Assembly (NCBI GenBank): GCA_017630395.1
Contig: JAGBVI010000050.1
Coordinates: forward strand, 1-43,614
DNA from: Paludibacteraceae bacterium
GTDB lineage: Bacteria; Bacteroidota; Bacteroidia; Bacteroidales; Paludibacteraceae
Direction of reading: 5' to 3'
Length of the DNA: 43,614 nt
Below the pieces are notes generated by a model. That model was given only the letters and a program-made list of their open reading frames with translations, ran no database searches and had not been told where the DNA came from. Every line of letters starts with the position of its first letter. Position 1 is the stretch's first letter. The position numbers and the translations under genes were made by a program. Of this stretch, positions 27,376-35,264 are shown one piece after another.

Positions 27376-29526
27376 TCACCTTAAATTTAATTTAATTTTA
27401 CTACCTTTAATTAGGTTGGTACCAGGTGAAATAGATTGCGAATAAACAGTACCTACTCCCTGAATTTCAACAATTAATCCACTATTTTCCAATAAAAAAA
27501 CTGCATCCTTTGCACCCATTCCCATAACATTAGGAACAAGATCTGTTTTCCAAACTTGTCCTGTCAAAACCAAGTCCTTTTTAGAAACTTGCGAACGTCC
27601 CCACTCGTTTTTATGCTCCAATGTATAAGGTATTTCCAGATCATCTAACAAATACCCTAAATCTGTTATATTCCCATCTTTTGTTGCCGGATAGAATATT
27701 CTTGTCGTATCGGGTACTAATTGACGACGCGACCTAAAGGAAGGGGCCTGTGCATACAACTGCTCTGCAATATCCTTAAATGCACTTCCGGAAATTCCGC
27801 CTGCCGAAGGATAAACACCTTGTTTCGGATACCAAACAACAACAATCACACTATATTGCGGTTCATCAGCTGGAAAAAAACCACAGAATGTCAATTGATG
27901 TTTTCTTTCTCCTTTCACATTCTGCACTGCAGTTCCAGTTTTTCCGGCAATCTGAAAGATATCAGTTCGCACATTCTGAGCAGTACCATGCTCCACCACA
28001 TCCACCATCATCTGTTTCACCTTTCCCAACGTTGCAGGAGAGCAGATCTGCGGATTCAACACCCTTGGGCTCTTTTCTACAGAGCGTTTACCATTCAACC
28101 CAACACTATTCACCAAGTAGGGATGCATCATCTTTCCATTATTTGCAATCGCATTGTAAAGTGTCAGTATATAAATAGGAGGAACTTTTACCTCATAGCC
28201 ATGAGCAATCCATGGCAAAGACAATTTCGACCAAGTAGGGTCGTCAACACTCTTAATATAAGGTCTCGCCACTCCTCTTATCTCTAAATCCAAATCATTA
28301 TTTATCCCTAATTTATATAATCCCTCAATAAACTTTTGCGGGTTATCTTTAAACAACTCATCAATAATCAAAGCCGAAGCAATGTTAGAAGAGACCTGAA
28401 TTCCTCTACTCAAAGATATTTTTCCGTACCCTCCCTTATTATAATTCCAATCTCTCATTGTCTTCCCATAAAAATTATGAGATCCATTGCCGGTCGGAAT
28501 CATAGTAGAAGTATCCACCTTTCCGGTCTCCAAAGCCACAATAGCTGAGGCTATTTTAAATGTAGAACCGGGTTCAGTTTGCGATGCCAAAGCATAATTC
28601 GTTCCCTCTAAGTAAGAACCATCCCCGGCTCGCTTCAAATTACTCATGGCACGAATTTTCCCTGTTTGCACCTCCATTACCACCGCACAACCATGATCAG
28701 CACCATTCTTAATCAATGTCTTCATCAACGCTTGCTCTGCTATATCTTGAATATTAACATCCAACGTTGTGTAAACATCCTCTCCATCAATCGGCTCCAC
28801 AATACATATATCTCGATATTTCCCAGCCACTTTTTCGTAAGAGAAAACGCCCGGCAAGCCTTTCAATAAAGAGTCATAATATTGTTCTATACCGCTTCGG
28901 CCCCCTTTCCCTTTTTCGGCATACAATCCTCCTATGGTTCGCGCTCCCATACGGTTGGAACCATACGGACATTGACGAGCGACAGACTCCTCTTCAAAAA
29001 CGCCACTCTTATTTCTCCCTCTGTTAATAAATGGGAATTTACGCACCCTTTTCAGCTCAACATACGACAAACGCTTATCCCCAACCCGGAAGTGGCGACT
29101 TTTCTTACTCTTTCCCCTAAGAATATGCTCCTTCAACTGCTGAGGAGTTTGATTCGTATAAATCGTTGCCAAAGAATCGCATAAATCATCCAAAAAATAC
29201 ATCAACGTATCATATTGATAACTCACCTTTTTATTCTTTCCCTGACCGGTAACAACCTCATATCCACCTGCACAGAAGTCCATGTAAAGTCGATACGTTG
29301 GGATACTCGCAGCCAACAACTTACCATCCTCAGCCCAAATATTACCACGGTTAGGAGGAGCCGCAACGCTATCATTCCTCACCTTTATTCTTTTTCCCTC
29401 TGCAATCCAAAAATCCCCCTCATTATACATAATGCCCCACATTTTTATTGCAAAATAGGCAAGCACGATAGATGCAATAAAAAAGATACAAGCAACACGC
29501 CGAATTAACGATTTCTTTGCAGACAT
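27376..29526 (-). CDS. ftsI: Peptidoglycan transpeptidase FtsI (PBP3-type) with PASTA domain
   Basis: A 716-residue class B penicillin-binding protein. It has one membrane helix (about residues 12-32), a pedestal domain beginning RGNIWAEDGKLLA, and a transpeptidase domain with S321-TF-K324 (GSTFK), SSN and KTGTA motifs. The last 60 residues (VPNVMGMGAKDAVFLLENSG ... IKLNLR) form a PASTA module, which is common in Bacteroidetes FtsI but absent from E. coli. It cross-links septal peptidoglycan with FtsW. It abuts the ftsL-like gene (shared base) and overlaps the murE region. Confidence 0.95.
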   Translation of the reverse strand: MSAKKSLIRRVACIFFIASIVLAYFAIKMWGIMYNEGDFWIAEGKRIKVRNDSVAAPPNRGNIWAEDGKLLAASIPTYRLYMDFCAGGYEVVTGQGKNKKVSYQYDTLMYFLDDLCDSLATIYTNQTPQQLKEHILRGKSKKSRHFRVGDKRLSYVELKRVRKFPFINRGRNKSGVFEEESVARQCPYGSNRMGARTIGGLYAEKGKGGRSGIEQYYDSLLKGLPGVFSYEKVAGKYRDICIVEPIDGEDVYTTLDVNIQDIAEQALMKTLIKNGADHGCAVVMEVQTGKIRAMSNLKRAGDGSYLEGTNYALASQTEPGSTFKIASAIVALETGKVDTSTMIPTGNGSHNFYGKTMRDWNYNKGGYGKISLSRGIQVSSNIASALIIDELFKDNPQKFIEGLYKLGINNDLDLEIRGVARPYIKSVDDPTWSKLSLPWIAHGYEVKVPPIYILTLYNAIANNGKMMHPYLVNSVGLNGKRSVEKSPRVLNPQICSPATLGKVKQMMVDVVEHGTAQNVRTDIFQIAGKTGTAVQNVKGERKHQLTFCGFFPADEPQYSVIVVVWYPKQGVYPSAGGISGSAFKDIAEQLYAQAPSFRSRRQLVPDTTRIFYPATKDGNITDLGYLLDDLEIPYTLEHKNEWGRSQVSKKDLVLTGQVWKTDLVPNVMGMGAKDAVFLLENSGLIVEIQGVGTVYSQSISPGTNLIKGSKIKLNLR

Positions 29527-29912
29527 TAGTACAACTCAATTACAAAAGGTGGACAATCCAATATATTCAACGAGCTATCTTTTTGAGATAACAAAAACTT
29601 AATTTGCGATTGTTTACTTTTTCCTAACAACTCAGATGAGAGAGTCAATGCTTCGTGCTTAACATCTCTCAATTCTTTTTGCAAATTATCAATTTCTGCA
29701 ATTTTCGATTCACAAGAAAAACGCAAAGCAACACTCGCAAGAAAAAAAATAATTACAAGCCCAAAAAGAGGAATATGACGATAGAATCTTCCTTTTGATA
29801 AGAAATTTCCGGACAATAAATCACCAAACGATATTTTAGAACCTCTATTAAATATCGATTTATCCGTAAACTCCTTTGACTCTGTAACAACTTTCTTAAA
29901 AAAATCAGCCAT
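29526..29912 (-). CDS. ftsL: FtsL-like division protein
   Basis: A 128-residue bitopic protein with a basic cytoplasmic part, one membrane helix (about residues 45-62, IPLFGLVIIFFLASVALRF) and a periplasmic coiled coil (about 65-105). Size, topology and position between rsmH and ftsI are those of FtsL, which with FtsB and FtsQ activates FtsWI. Sequence identity within this family is always low, so the call rests on topology and context. Confidence 0.8.
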   Translation of the reverse strand: MADFFKKVVTESKEFTDKSIFNRGSKISFGDLLSGNFLSKGRFYRHIPLFGLVIIFFLASVALRFSCESKIAEIDNLQKELRDVKHEALTLSSELLGKSKQSQIKFLLSQKDSSLNILDCPPFVIELY

Positions 29913-29913
29913 T

Positions 29914-30825
29914 TTACGAACCTAAAAACTCTGCAATTCTCAACTTAGCACTACGAGAACGTGGATTCTGTGCAATCTCCTCACTATCCGGCACAATCAC
30001 CTTATTGTTCACCAACTTAAAAGGCGACTTCCTATTTCCAAAAAAATCCTGTTCTACCTTCCCCTCAAAATTGCCTGATTTCATAAAATTCTTCACCAAT
30101 CTATCCTCCAAAGAGTGATACGTCAATATCACTAATCGACCACCGGGATTTAGAAGATTTAAAGAGGATTGCAACAACTTCTTTAGTACTTCCATCTCTC
30201 GATTCACCTCTATACGAAGAGCTTGAAACAAACATGCTAAATTTTTCTTCTGCTTATCTTTCCCCACCAAAGGTTCCACAACATTCACCAAATCAGAAAT
30301 CATCTCAAACTTCTTCTCTGTACGATGCGCAACAATAACCGAAGCAATCTTACGTGCAGACTTCAATTCACCATAATAATAAAAAAGGTCAGCCAACTGC
30401 TCCTCTGTATAACGATTAAGTACATCTGCAGCTGTCATCACCGCTCGCTGATTCATTCTCATATCTAATTTCCCATCGAAACGAAAAGAAAATCCACGGT
30501 CAGACTCATCAAAATGATGAAAAGAGACACCCAAATCAGCCAAAATACCATCCACCTTATCAACACCATGGTACTCCATAAAATTGGAGATATACCTAAA
30601 ATTACTTCTGACAAACGTAAATCTAGTATCTTCTATAATATTTTGCATTGCGTCCAAATCCTGATCGAACCCAAACAAACGCCCTTCGGAATTCAAACGA
30701 GACAGTATTTCACGAGAGTGCCCACCGCCACCAAAAGTTACATCAACATAAATTCCGGAGGGCTTAATAGCAAGACCATCCATGCACGGATACAACAAAG
30801 CCGGAGTATGATACACTTTTTCCAT
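29914..30825 (-). CDS. rsmH: 16S rRNA (cytosine1402-N4)-methyltransferase
   Basis: A 303-residue SAM-dependent enzyme (MraW) that methylates N4 of C1402 in the ribosomal P site. The SAM loop is VDVTFGGGGHS (27-37). LADLGVSFHHFDESDRGFSF, LDMRMNQ and LTYHSLEDRLVKNF are family hallmarks, and the C-terminal NPRSRSAKLRIAE is canonical. Two bases from mraZ and one from the ftsL-like gene. Confidence 0.97.
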   Translation of the reverse strand: MEKVYHTPALLYPCMDGLAIKPSGIYVDVTFGGGGHSREILSRLNSEGRLFGFDQDLDAMQNIIEDTRFTFVRSNFRYISNFMEYHGVDKVDGILADLGVSFHHFDESDRGFSFRFDGKLDMRMNQRAVMTAADVLNRYTEEQLADLFYYYGELKSARKIASVIVAHRTEKKFEMISDLVNVVEPLVGKDKQKKNLACLFQALRIEVNREMEVLKKLLQSSLNLLNPGGRLVILTYHSLEDRLVKNFMKSGNFEGKVEQDFFGNRKSPFKLVNNKVIVPDSEEIAQNPRSRSAKLRIAEFLGS

Positions 30826-30827
30826 TA

Positions 30828-31280
30828 CTACAATACCATTTGATTTCCCATTTTCTCCTGCAAAGCCTTAGAGAAAGCTTCATCATCCAACAAACTATCC
30901 TCAAATAAATCTTTATTCCACACCTCGAAATATTTTCCCACACCCACAACAAGAGCCTCTGAAGTAATTTCAAGAAGATCCAAATTACGTCTTTGAATCA
31001 AAATTCTGCCACTTGCATCCAAATCTACTTGCTCGACACCCGCCGAAAACTGACGATAAAGACGCAAATCACTCTGATTCCACAAATTTAATTGTGACAT
31101 AAACTGAGCATTCAACTTTTCCCACTCAGAAGCAGGATAAAATTTAGCACATTTACTTACCGTATCGACCCGCAAGAAGAGAGTAGAATCCCCCTCCAAA
31201 GCACGACGAAACGCTGCAGGAACAAACAAACGCCCCTTCCCGTCAACCTTTACATCCATATTTCCCGAAAATCGACACAT
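30828..31280 (-). CDS. mraZ: Transcriptional regulator MraZ
   Basis: With the start at 31280 the product is 150 residues, the usual size, beginning MCRFSGNMDVKVDGKGRLFVPAAFRRAL, whose MxxFxGN and DxKGR-x-x-x-P pieces are the first SpoVT/AbrB-like half. The second half carries VDLDASGRILI. A longer frame runs to 31370 but would place the MraZ boxes and promoter inside the gene, so it is rejected. In studied bacteria MraZ binds repeats upstream of its own operon and represses it; the boxes at 31328-31343 suggest the same here. Confidence 0.93.
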   Translation of the reverse strand: MCRFSGNMDVKVDGKGRLFVPAAFRRALEGDSTLFLRVDTVSKCAKFYPASEWEKLNAQFMSQLNLWNQSDLRLYRQFSAGVEQVDLDASGRILIQRRNLDLLEITSEALVVGVGKYFEVWNKDLFEDSLLDDEAFSKALQEKMGNQMVL

Positions 31281-31303
31281 AAATAAACATTTTTTCAATG
31301 TGC

Positions 31304-31343
31304 CAAAGATAGGAAAAAAAAATTTATCCCCCACTATTCCCCA
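31304..31343 (-). promoter_or_regulatory. dcw cluster promoter with two MraZ boxes
   Basis: On the minus strand, TGGGGAATAG and TGGGGGATAA are direct repeats with TGGG spaced exactly ten bases (31343 and 31333), as in known MraZ operators, although three or four repeats are more common. Downstream, TATCTTTG (31311-31304) is a perfect TAnnTTTG -7 box. The boxes fall over the expected -33 region, so binding should block the sigma factor. The implied leader is about 18 bases. Confidence 0.7.
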
Positions 31344-31439
31344 CTTCACTTTTTTCACACTGTTTTTCAATTAGTTTTCAACAATTTGATTAATTTTATT
31401 TTTTTTAACACCAAAATATGGTTAAAAGATTTTTTTGAT

Positions 31440-31447
31440 TAAATTTG
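31440..31447 (+). promoter_or_regulatory. -7 promoter box for the gls-like operon
   Basis: TAAATTTG matches the Bacteroidetes -7 consensus and would start transcription near 31453, about 34 bases before the ATG at 31487. It overlaps a TTG that could be read as an earlier start, which argues against that start. A clear -33 box is not seen. Confidence 0.5.
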
Positions 31448-31486
31448 CGTGAATTTTTTTGCAATGATGACGATACGCAAATAGAT

Positions 31487-32299
31487 ATGACGGGAAAGAA
31501 AATTGATATTGAAAAAATATTGGAAAAAAAGATGCCTTCCCTAAAAAAAAGGCTTCCCAAGTTCGTTATTTCCTACATTGAACGTGCCATCTGCCAAGAC
31601 GAGATAAATCGTGTTTATAGCAAATTGGGACATCTGCAGGGATATGATTTTGCCCATGCCTTACTACAGGAGGAATTCAATATCAAGTATAACGTTATTG
31701 GGAAAGAAAATCTCCCCAAGGATTCTCACGTAATATTTGCATGTAACCACCCATTGGGAGGGGCTGATGGCGTGATAATGATTGATATTTTAGGCGCAAC
31801 ATATCCTTCCCTAAAAATTCCTGTCAATGATTTTTTGATGAACATTGATAATCTTTGTATCTTTTTTATTCCGATCAACAAAATCAGTGGTCAAGCTAAG
31901 GGAACATCGCAACTCCTAAATGATGTATGCAGTTCGGACGATGCGATTCTCTTTTTTCCTTCCGGGCAGTGCTCTCGCCGACAAGAAAATGGTGAGATAA
32001 AAGACAATGAATGGAAAAAGACATTTATCTCCAAAGCTATTCAGTATCAAAGAGATATAATCCCTATTCATTTTGATGGAAAGAACTCAAAATTCTTTTA
32101 CAATTTAGCCTACTATAGGAAAAAGTTAGGCATCAAGGTGAATATCGAAATGCTCTACCTTCCGAGTGAATTATTTAAACAAAGGAACAAAACATTTACT
32201 ATAAAAATCGGTCAACCTATACCTTACTCTACATTCGACAAATCAAAAACGGAGAAAGAGTGGGCTCAATGGGTAAAAGAAATTACTTATAGTCTATAA
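31487..32299 (+). CDS. glsA: PlsC-like O-acyltransferase, GlsA-like (acyl-amino-acid lipid synthesis)
   Basis: A 270-residue acyltransferase. The NHPLGGADG motif (H88, D94) occupies the place of the family's HX4D and here has five spacer residues. FPSGQCSR (157-164) is the second acyltransferase block. The next gene encodes an OlsB-like N-acyltransferase. In Bacteroides thetaiotaomicron, GlsB and GlsA make N-acyl-3-acyloxyacyl glycine (glycine lipids), GlsA adding the second, ester-linked chain; the same role is inferred here. A TTG at 31445 gives a longer frame but lies in the promoter box. Gene order is glsA-glsB, whereas I recall glsB first in B. thetaiotaomicron. Confidence 0.75.
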   Translation: MTGKKIDIEKILEKKMPSLKKRLPKFVISYIERAICQDEINRVYSKLGHLQGYDFAHALLQEEFNIKYNVIGKENLPKDSHVIFACNHPLGGADGVIMIDILGATYPSLKIPVNDFLMNIDNLCIFFIPINKISGQAKGTSQLLNDVCSSDDAILFFPSGQCSRRQENGEIKDNEWKKTFISKAIQYQRDIIPIHFDGKNSKFFYNLAYYRKKLGIKVNIEMLYLPSELFKQRNKTFTIKIGQPIPYSTFDKSKTEKEWAQWVKEITYSL

Positions 32300-32321
32300 C
32301 TCCAAAAAGAAAGGATCTAAA

Positions 32322-33308
32322 ATGGAAGAAATTATAAGTCCTATTTCAGTAGAGCTTTTAGAAAGTGAACTAACTTCTGAAAAGTTTCTTAGAAAAACCA
32401 ACAAGGGGAACAATGAAATATATGTGGTTACTGCTCACAATGCCCCTAATGTTATGCAAGAGATTGCTCGCCTCAGAGAAATCTCATTCCGTTCTGCCGG
32501 TGGGGGTACGGGACTAAGTTTGGATATAGATGAATATGACACCTGCGAAAATCCGTACCAACAATTAATCGTTTGGAATCCGGAAGCTAGAGAAATAATC
32601 GGGGGGTATCGTTATATATTAGGTAAAGATGTATCTTTTGATGAACAGGGTACACCTAAATTAACCTCTTCTCATCTTTTTGCTTACTCTGAAAAATTTA
32701 TAAAAGAATATCTTCCATATACTCTTGAATTAGGTCGCTCGTTTGTACGCCCGGAATATCAATCCTCCAAAATGGGTGCCAAAAGCCTTTTTGCATTGGA
32801 TAATCTTTGGGACGGAATCGGTGCTTTAACAGTTACACTTCCTAACGTAAAGTACTTTTTCGGGAAAGCAACCATCTATCCATCTTTTGACGAAGATGCT
32901 CGGAATCTAATCTTCACATTCATGCAAAAATATTTTCCGGACAAGGATCATTTGATATACCCTCACCACTTATTGGACACTCGCAAAAAATGGGAGGAAA
33001 TGAACCAAATCCTTTGTGGGAATAGCTACAAGGAAGATTATTGTATCTTAAAGAGTTACATTCGAGAATCCGGTCTAAACATTCCGCCGTTAATCAATGC
33101 TTACATGGCACTTTCTCCAACCATGCGAACATTTGGCTCTTGCATCAATGATGAATTTGGAGATGTTATCGAAACAGGACTGATGATTACCATCGAAGAC
33201 ATCTTTGAAGAGAAACAACAAAGACATATTCAATCTTACGTTGAACAACTTCAACAAGAGAAAGAGGACATTCTCAATAATGCCACATCTATCTTAAACA
33301 TCAGTTGA
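32322..33308 (+). CDS. glsB: OlsB/GlsB-like N-acyltransferase (glycine/ornithine-lipid type)
   Basis: A 328-residue GNAT-fold protein of the ornithine-acyl-ACP N-acyltransferase group. Visible are the substrate segment REISFRSAGGGTGLSLDIDEYD, the core YRYILGKD, and LELGRSFVRPEYQSSKMGAKSL, where ELGRSFV is the family hallmark. In Bacteroides the homologue GlsB links a 3-hydroxy fatty acid to the amino group of glycine. The C-terminal 100 residues extend past the minimal domain. It follows the O-acyltransferase gene by 22 bases, so the pair is an operon. Its end overlaps the convergent ybaK by 15 bases. Confidence 0.78.
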   Translation: MEEIISPISVELLESELTSEKFLRKTNKGNNEIYVVTAHNAPNVMQEIARLREISFRSAGGGTGLSLDIDEYDTCENPYQQLIVWNPEAREIIGGYRYILGKDVSFDEQGTPKLTSSHLFAYSEKFIKEYLPYTLELGRSFVRPEYQSSKMGAKSLFALDNLWDGIGALTVTLPNVKYFFGKATIYPSFDEDARNLIFTFMQKYFPDKDHLIYPHHLLDTRKKWEEMNQILCGNSYKEDYCILKSYIRESGLNIPPLINAYMALSPTMRTFGSCINDEFGDVIETGLMITIEDIFEEKQQRHIQSYVEQLQQEKEDILNNATSILNIS

Positions 33309-33785
33309 ATCGGAGATAAGATAGGCCATTATAATTGAACAATAGGAGATTAATTCATGTGGTGACAATTTTAGTTGTAACCCTCTTACTCCTGCACTTA
33401 TGTAAATAAAAGGATAATCAATAGCGGTTTCATGTATATACGTCGGGAACCGCTTTTTCATTCCCAAAGGAGAACATCCTCCGCGTATATATCCGGTAAC
33501 AGGCAGTAATTCTTTCATAGGAATCATAGCACAACTCTTATTTCCTGAAGCCTTGGCTGCCTTTTTTAAATCCACCTCTTTATCACCGGGAATCACACAG
33601 ACAAAATAGCCCGACTTATCCCCCCTCAAAACCAACGTTTTAAATACACACTCTATCGGTTCACTTAATTGCTCTGCAATATGAACCGCACTTAAATCGC
33701 TCTCATCTACTTGGTACGGAATTAATTCATACTTTATTTTTTGTTGGTCTAATAACCTCGCTGCATTGGTCTTCTGTATCTTCAT
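33294..33785 (-). CDS. ybaK: Cys-tRNA(Pro)/Cys-tRNA(Cys) deacylase YbaK
   Basis: A 163-residue member of the YbaK/ProX editing family, which hydrolyses mischarged Cys-tRNA(Pro). Family features: KTNAARLLDQQKIKYE at the start, the lysine in VFKTLVLRGD (about K49), CVIPGDKEVDLKKAAKASG, and GYIRGGCSPLGMKK (about 97-110). Full length. Its 3' end overlaps glsB on the opposite strand. A terminator-like hairpin (33814-33852) lies just upstream and belongs to the preceding gene. Confidence 0.93.
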   Translation of the reverse strand: MKIQKTNAARLLDQQKIKYELIPYQVDESDLSAVHIAEQLSEPIECVFKTLVLRGDKSGYFVCVIPGDKEVDLKKAAKASGNKSCAMIPMKELLPVTGYIRGGCSPLGMKKRFPTYIHETAIDYPFIYISAGVRGLQLKLSPHELISYCSIIMAYLISDSTDV

Positions 33786-33808
33786 AACAAAAACTTCAAA
33801 ATATTACA

Positions 33809-33852
33809 TAAAAAGTGTGTCAGCCTGCAAAATCACAGATAACTGACACACT
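33809..33852 (-). terminator. Terminator hairpin sharing its stem with 8305-8365
   Basis: AGTGTGTCAG (33814-33823) pairs perfectly with CTGACACACT (33843-33852). On the minus strand the stem is followed by TTTTTATG, giving an intrinsic terminator for the beta-barrel gene that ends at 33922. Stem and flank (TGAGTGTGTCAG ... CTGACACACTTTTT) match the terminator at the end of the cellulase gene, while the loops differ. Confidence 0.65.
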
Positions 33853-33921
33853 CATTTATTTATGATATTTCTAAAGGTGAATTGCAATATAATTCATAAA
33901 AGTCACCTATAAGACTCAAAA

Positions 33922-34653
33922 TCAATTAAAAACCCATCCCAAACGCAAAGATGGAGTTACAAGTGGAGCAAAATCAACTTGATGATGATCACTATCAATT
34001 ACATCACTTGATGAAGAGTTTCCATTTTCACTTTCAGTTTTCACATCTCTCTCAAAATGAGCTGCAACACCAATTCCGATTTCAGCACCAATAAACAAGT
34101 TCTTTACAAAATAGTAGTTGAAACCTAATTGACCTGAAACGCCAAAAGTATTGTAACAATTTTCATTCTTCAATGTTGAAGATGAAGTATTAGTTTCTTC
34201 ATAAACTTTATTACTTGTCAAAGCAAAAGAGACTTCAGCACCAACGTATGGACAAAGTTTTTCTGTTCCTTTAAAAGTGTAGTTAAAACCTGGTGCGATA
34301 GAGAAACGAGATACTCGTTCAGAATTTCTTTCCCACTCATCTCCCTCTTCGCCATTATCTACAACATCTTTGCTAAGTCCAAAACCTAAACCTAACTTTA
34401 GCTCTACCTTTTCAGATACAACATAGATTCCGCGCAACATACCACCATTTAGACTGACTGCATTTGATAAAAGCGGAGCAAATCCGATTTCTGCCATGAT
34501 GCTACCTTCATCTGCTTTAAACTTGTTTTGAACTTCTGACTCAGAAACCTCTGCTACATTAGCAGTTGTAGAATTAGCGGCTGTAGAATCTGCCACCTGC
34601 GCATTTAGACTCACTGCGGAGAATAACAATGCCATTAAAAATAATTTCTTCAT
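33922..34653 (-). CDS. Outer membrane beta-barrel (porin-like) protein
   Basis: A 243-residue protein with a signal peptide (residues 1-18, ending LNAQ). A short T/A/S/E-rich stretch (20-45) follows, then alternating amphipathic strands rich in G and aromatic residues (GMLRGIYVVSEKVELKLGLGFG, APGFNYTFKGTEKLCPYVGAEVSFAL, FGVSGQLGFNYYFVKNLFIGAEIGIGV). The final LRLGWVFN ends in an aromatic-rich strand. This is the pattern of eight-stranded outer membrane proteins; no specific function is assignable. TATCTTTG (34740-34733, minus) is a likely -7 box with a leader of about 75 bases containing two short hairpins (GGAGA/TCTCC and GGTTTT/AAAACC). Confidence 0.75.
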   Translation of the reverse strand: MKKLFLMALLFSAVSLNAQVADSTAANSTTANVAEVSESEVQNKFKADEGSIMAEIGFAPLLSNAVSLNGGMLRGIYVVSEKVELKLGLGFGLSKDVVDNGEEGDEWERNSERVSRFSIAPGFNYTFKGTEKLCPYVGAEVSFALTSNKVYEETNTSSSTLKNENCYNTFGVSGQLGFNYYFVKNLFIGAEIGIGVAAHFERDVKTESENGNSSSSDVIDSDHHQVDFAPLVTPSLRLGWVFN

Positions 34654-34861
34654 TTGTTTTTATTTTTTTTTGGAGAACAATCTCCATTGTTAAAATTTTC
34701 GCAACCTACCAATGGTTTTTCAAAACCGAGCGCAAAGATAAATCAAATAATTTATATTAACCACCTATTGGAGATATATTCCTCGGTAAGATTATCAAAA
34801 TTTTAATCTGCACTGTAAATAACGATGTGCTAAAAAATATTATCATTCTCCTCTCCCTACT

Positions 34862-35027
34862 GGCGCGTCCTAATAGGCGAAAAAAGTTTATGGCAAAAGA
34901 GTTGTTGCGCTCTTCAATGAAGATTTCGCCGTATGGGATATACGATTTTTCTCACTCCTTCCGTCCGGATTATATAATTTTATAGGATTCCTCAAACAAT
35001 AAGCGTATGGACTTTTATCCTCCCCCA
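34862..35027 (-). pseudogene. Decayed RHS/YD-repeat protein fragment
   Basis: On the minus strand one frame reads SPYAYCLRNPIKLYNPDGRS, the conserved end of RHS-associated core domains (usually SPYAYCxNNPIKYxDPDGR). A shifted frame just after it reads YIPYGEIFIEERNNSFAIN, which resembles the YxPYGExFxEERN motif of the same proteins. That motif normally lies upstream, so the piece is rearranged as well as frameshifted. No intact gene remains. It lies in the gap between the beta-barrel gene and the pheA leader. Confidence 0.6.
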
Positions 35028-35061
35028 AAAAAAAAAAATTAAAAAAAAATCTAAAAAAATA

Positions 35062-35092
35062 TTGCAGAAAAAAAAAAGTATCTCTACTTTTG
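35062..35092 (+). promoter_or_regulatory. Promoter of the pheA leader
   Basis: TTG at 35062-35064 and TACTTTTG at 35085-35092 are separated by 20 bases, fitting the Bacteroidetes -33/-7 pattern. Transcription would start near 35099, about 23 bases before the leader peptide ATG. The flanking DNA is extremely A-rich. Confidence 0.65.
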
Positions 35093-35121
35093 CAACGATA
35101 AAACAAAAACGTCAAAAACAA

Positions 35122-35199
35122 ATGAGAAATTTTAATTACACATTCTTTTTCTTCTTTTACTTTTACTTTAAGAGTAGAAGCGGGATTGTGTTGTCGTAA
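35122..35199 (+). CDS. pheL: Phe/Tyr-rich leader peptide of pheA
   Basis: A 25-codon ORF (ATG 35122, TAA 35197-35199). Codons 8-16 (35143-35169) encode FFFFFYFYF, seven phenylalanines and two tyrosines in nine codons; another Phe and Tyr lie just before. It sits between a good promoter and an intrinsic terminator, upstream of the prephenate dehydratase gene, exactly like the leader peptides of Phe-controlled attenuators in enterobacteria. The ribosome would stall on these codons when charged tRNA-Phe is scarce. Confidence 0.85.
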   Translation: MRNFNYTFFFFFYFYFKSRSGIVLS

Positions 35200-35252
35200 T
35201 TAAACTAAAATAAGTAAAACAATAGGTCCCGCAGTAATGTGGGACTTTTTTT
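35180..35252 (+). promoter_or_regulatory. Transcription attenuator: antiterminator and terminator of pheA
   Basis: Terminator: GTCCCGCA (35226-35233), loop GTAA, TGTGGGAC (35238-35245), then seven T (35246-35252), with one G-U pair. Antiterminator: GCGGGA (35180-35185), inside the leader peptide ORF, is complementary to TCCCGC (35227-35232), helped by TTGT/ACAA next to it. A ribosome stalled on the Phe codons leaves GCGGGA free and the terminator cannot form; a ribosome reaching the stop codon covers it and the terminator forms. Mechanism inferred by analogy with enterobacterial pheA. Confidence 0.8.
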
Positions 35253-35264
35253 ATACATAAAAAT

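Noticed and set aside
28336-29508. Several plus-strand ORFs of 60-190 codons opposite ftsI
   Set aside because: They are antisense shadows of a strongly conserved gene and resemble no protein family.
31281-31370. 30-residue N-terminal extension of MraZ
   Set aside because: It would place the promoter and MraZ boxes inside the coding region, and homologues start at MCRFSGN.
34888-35121. 77-codon minus-strand ORF as an intact gene
   Set aside because: Its first half is a translated poly-T tract; only the RHS-like segment is meaningful, and that is frameshifted, so it is listed as a pseudogene.
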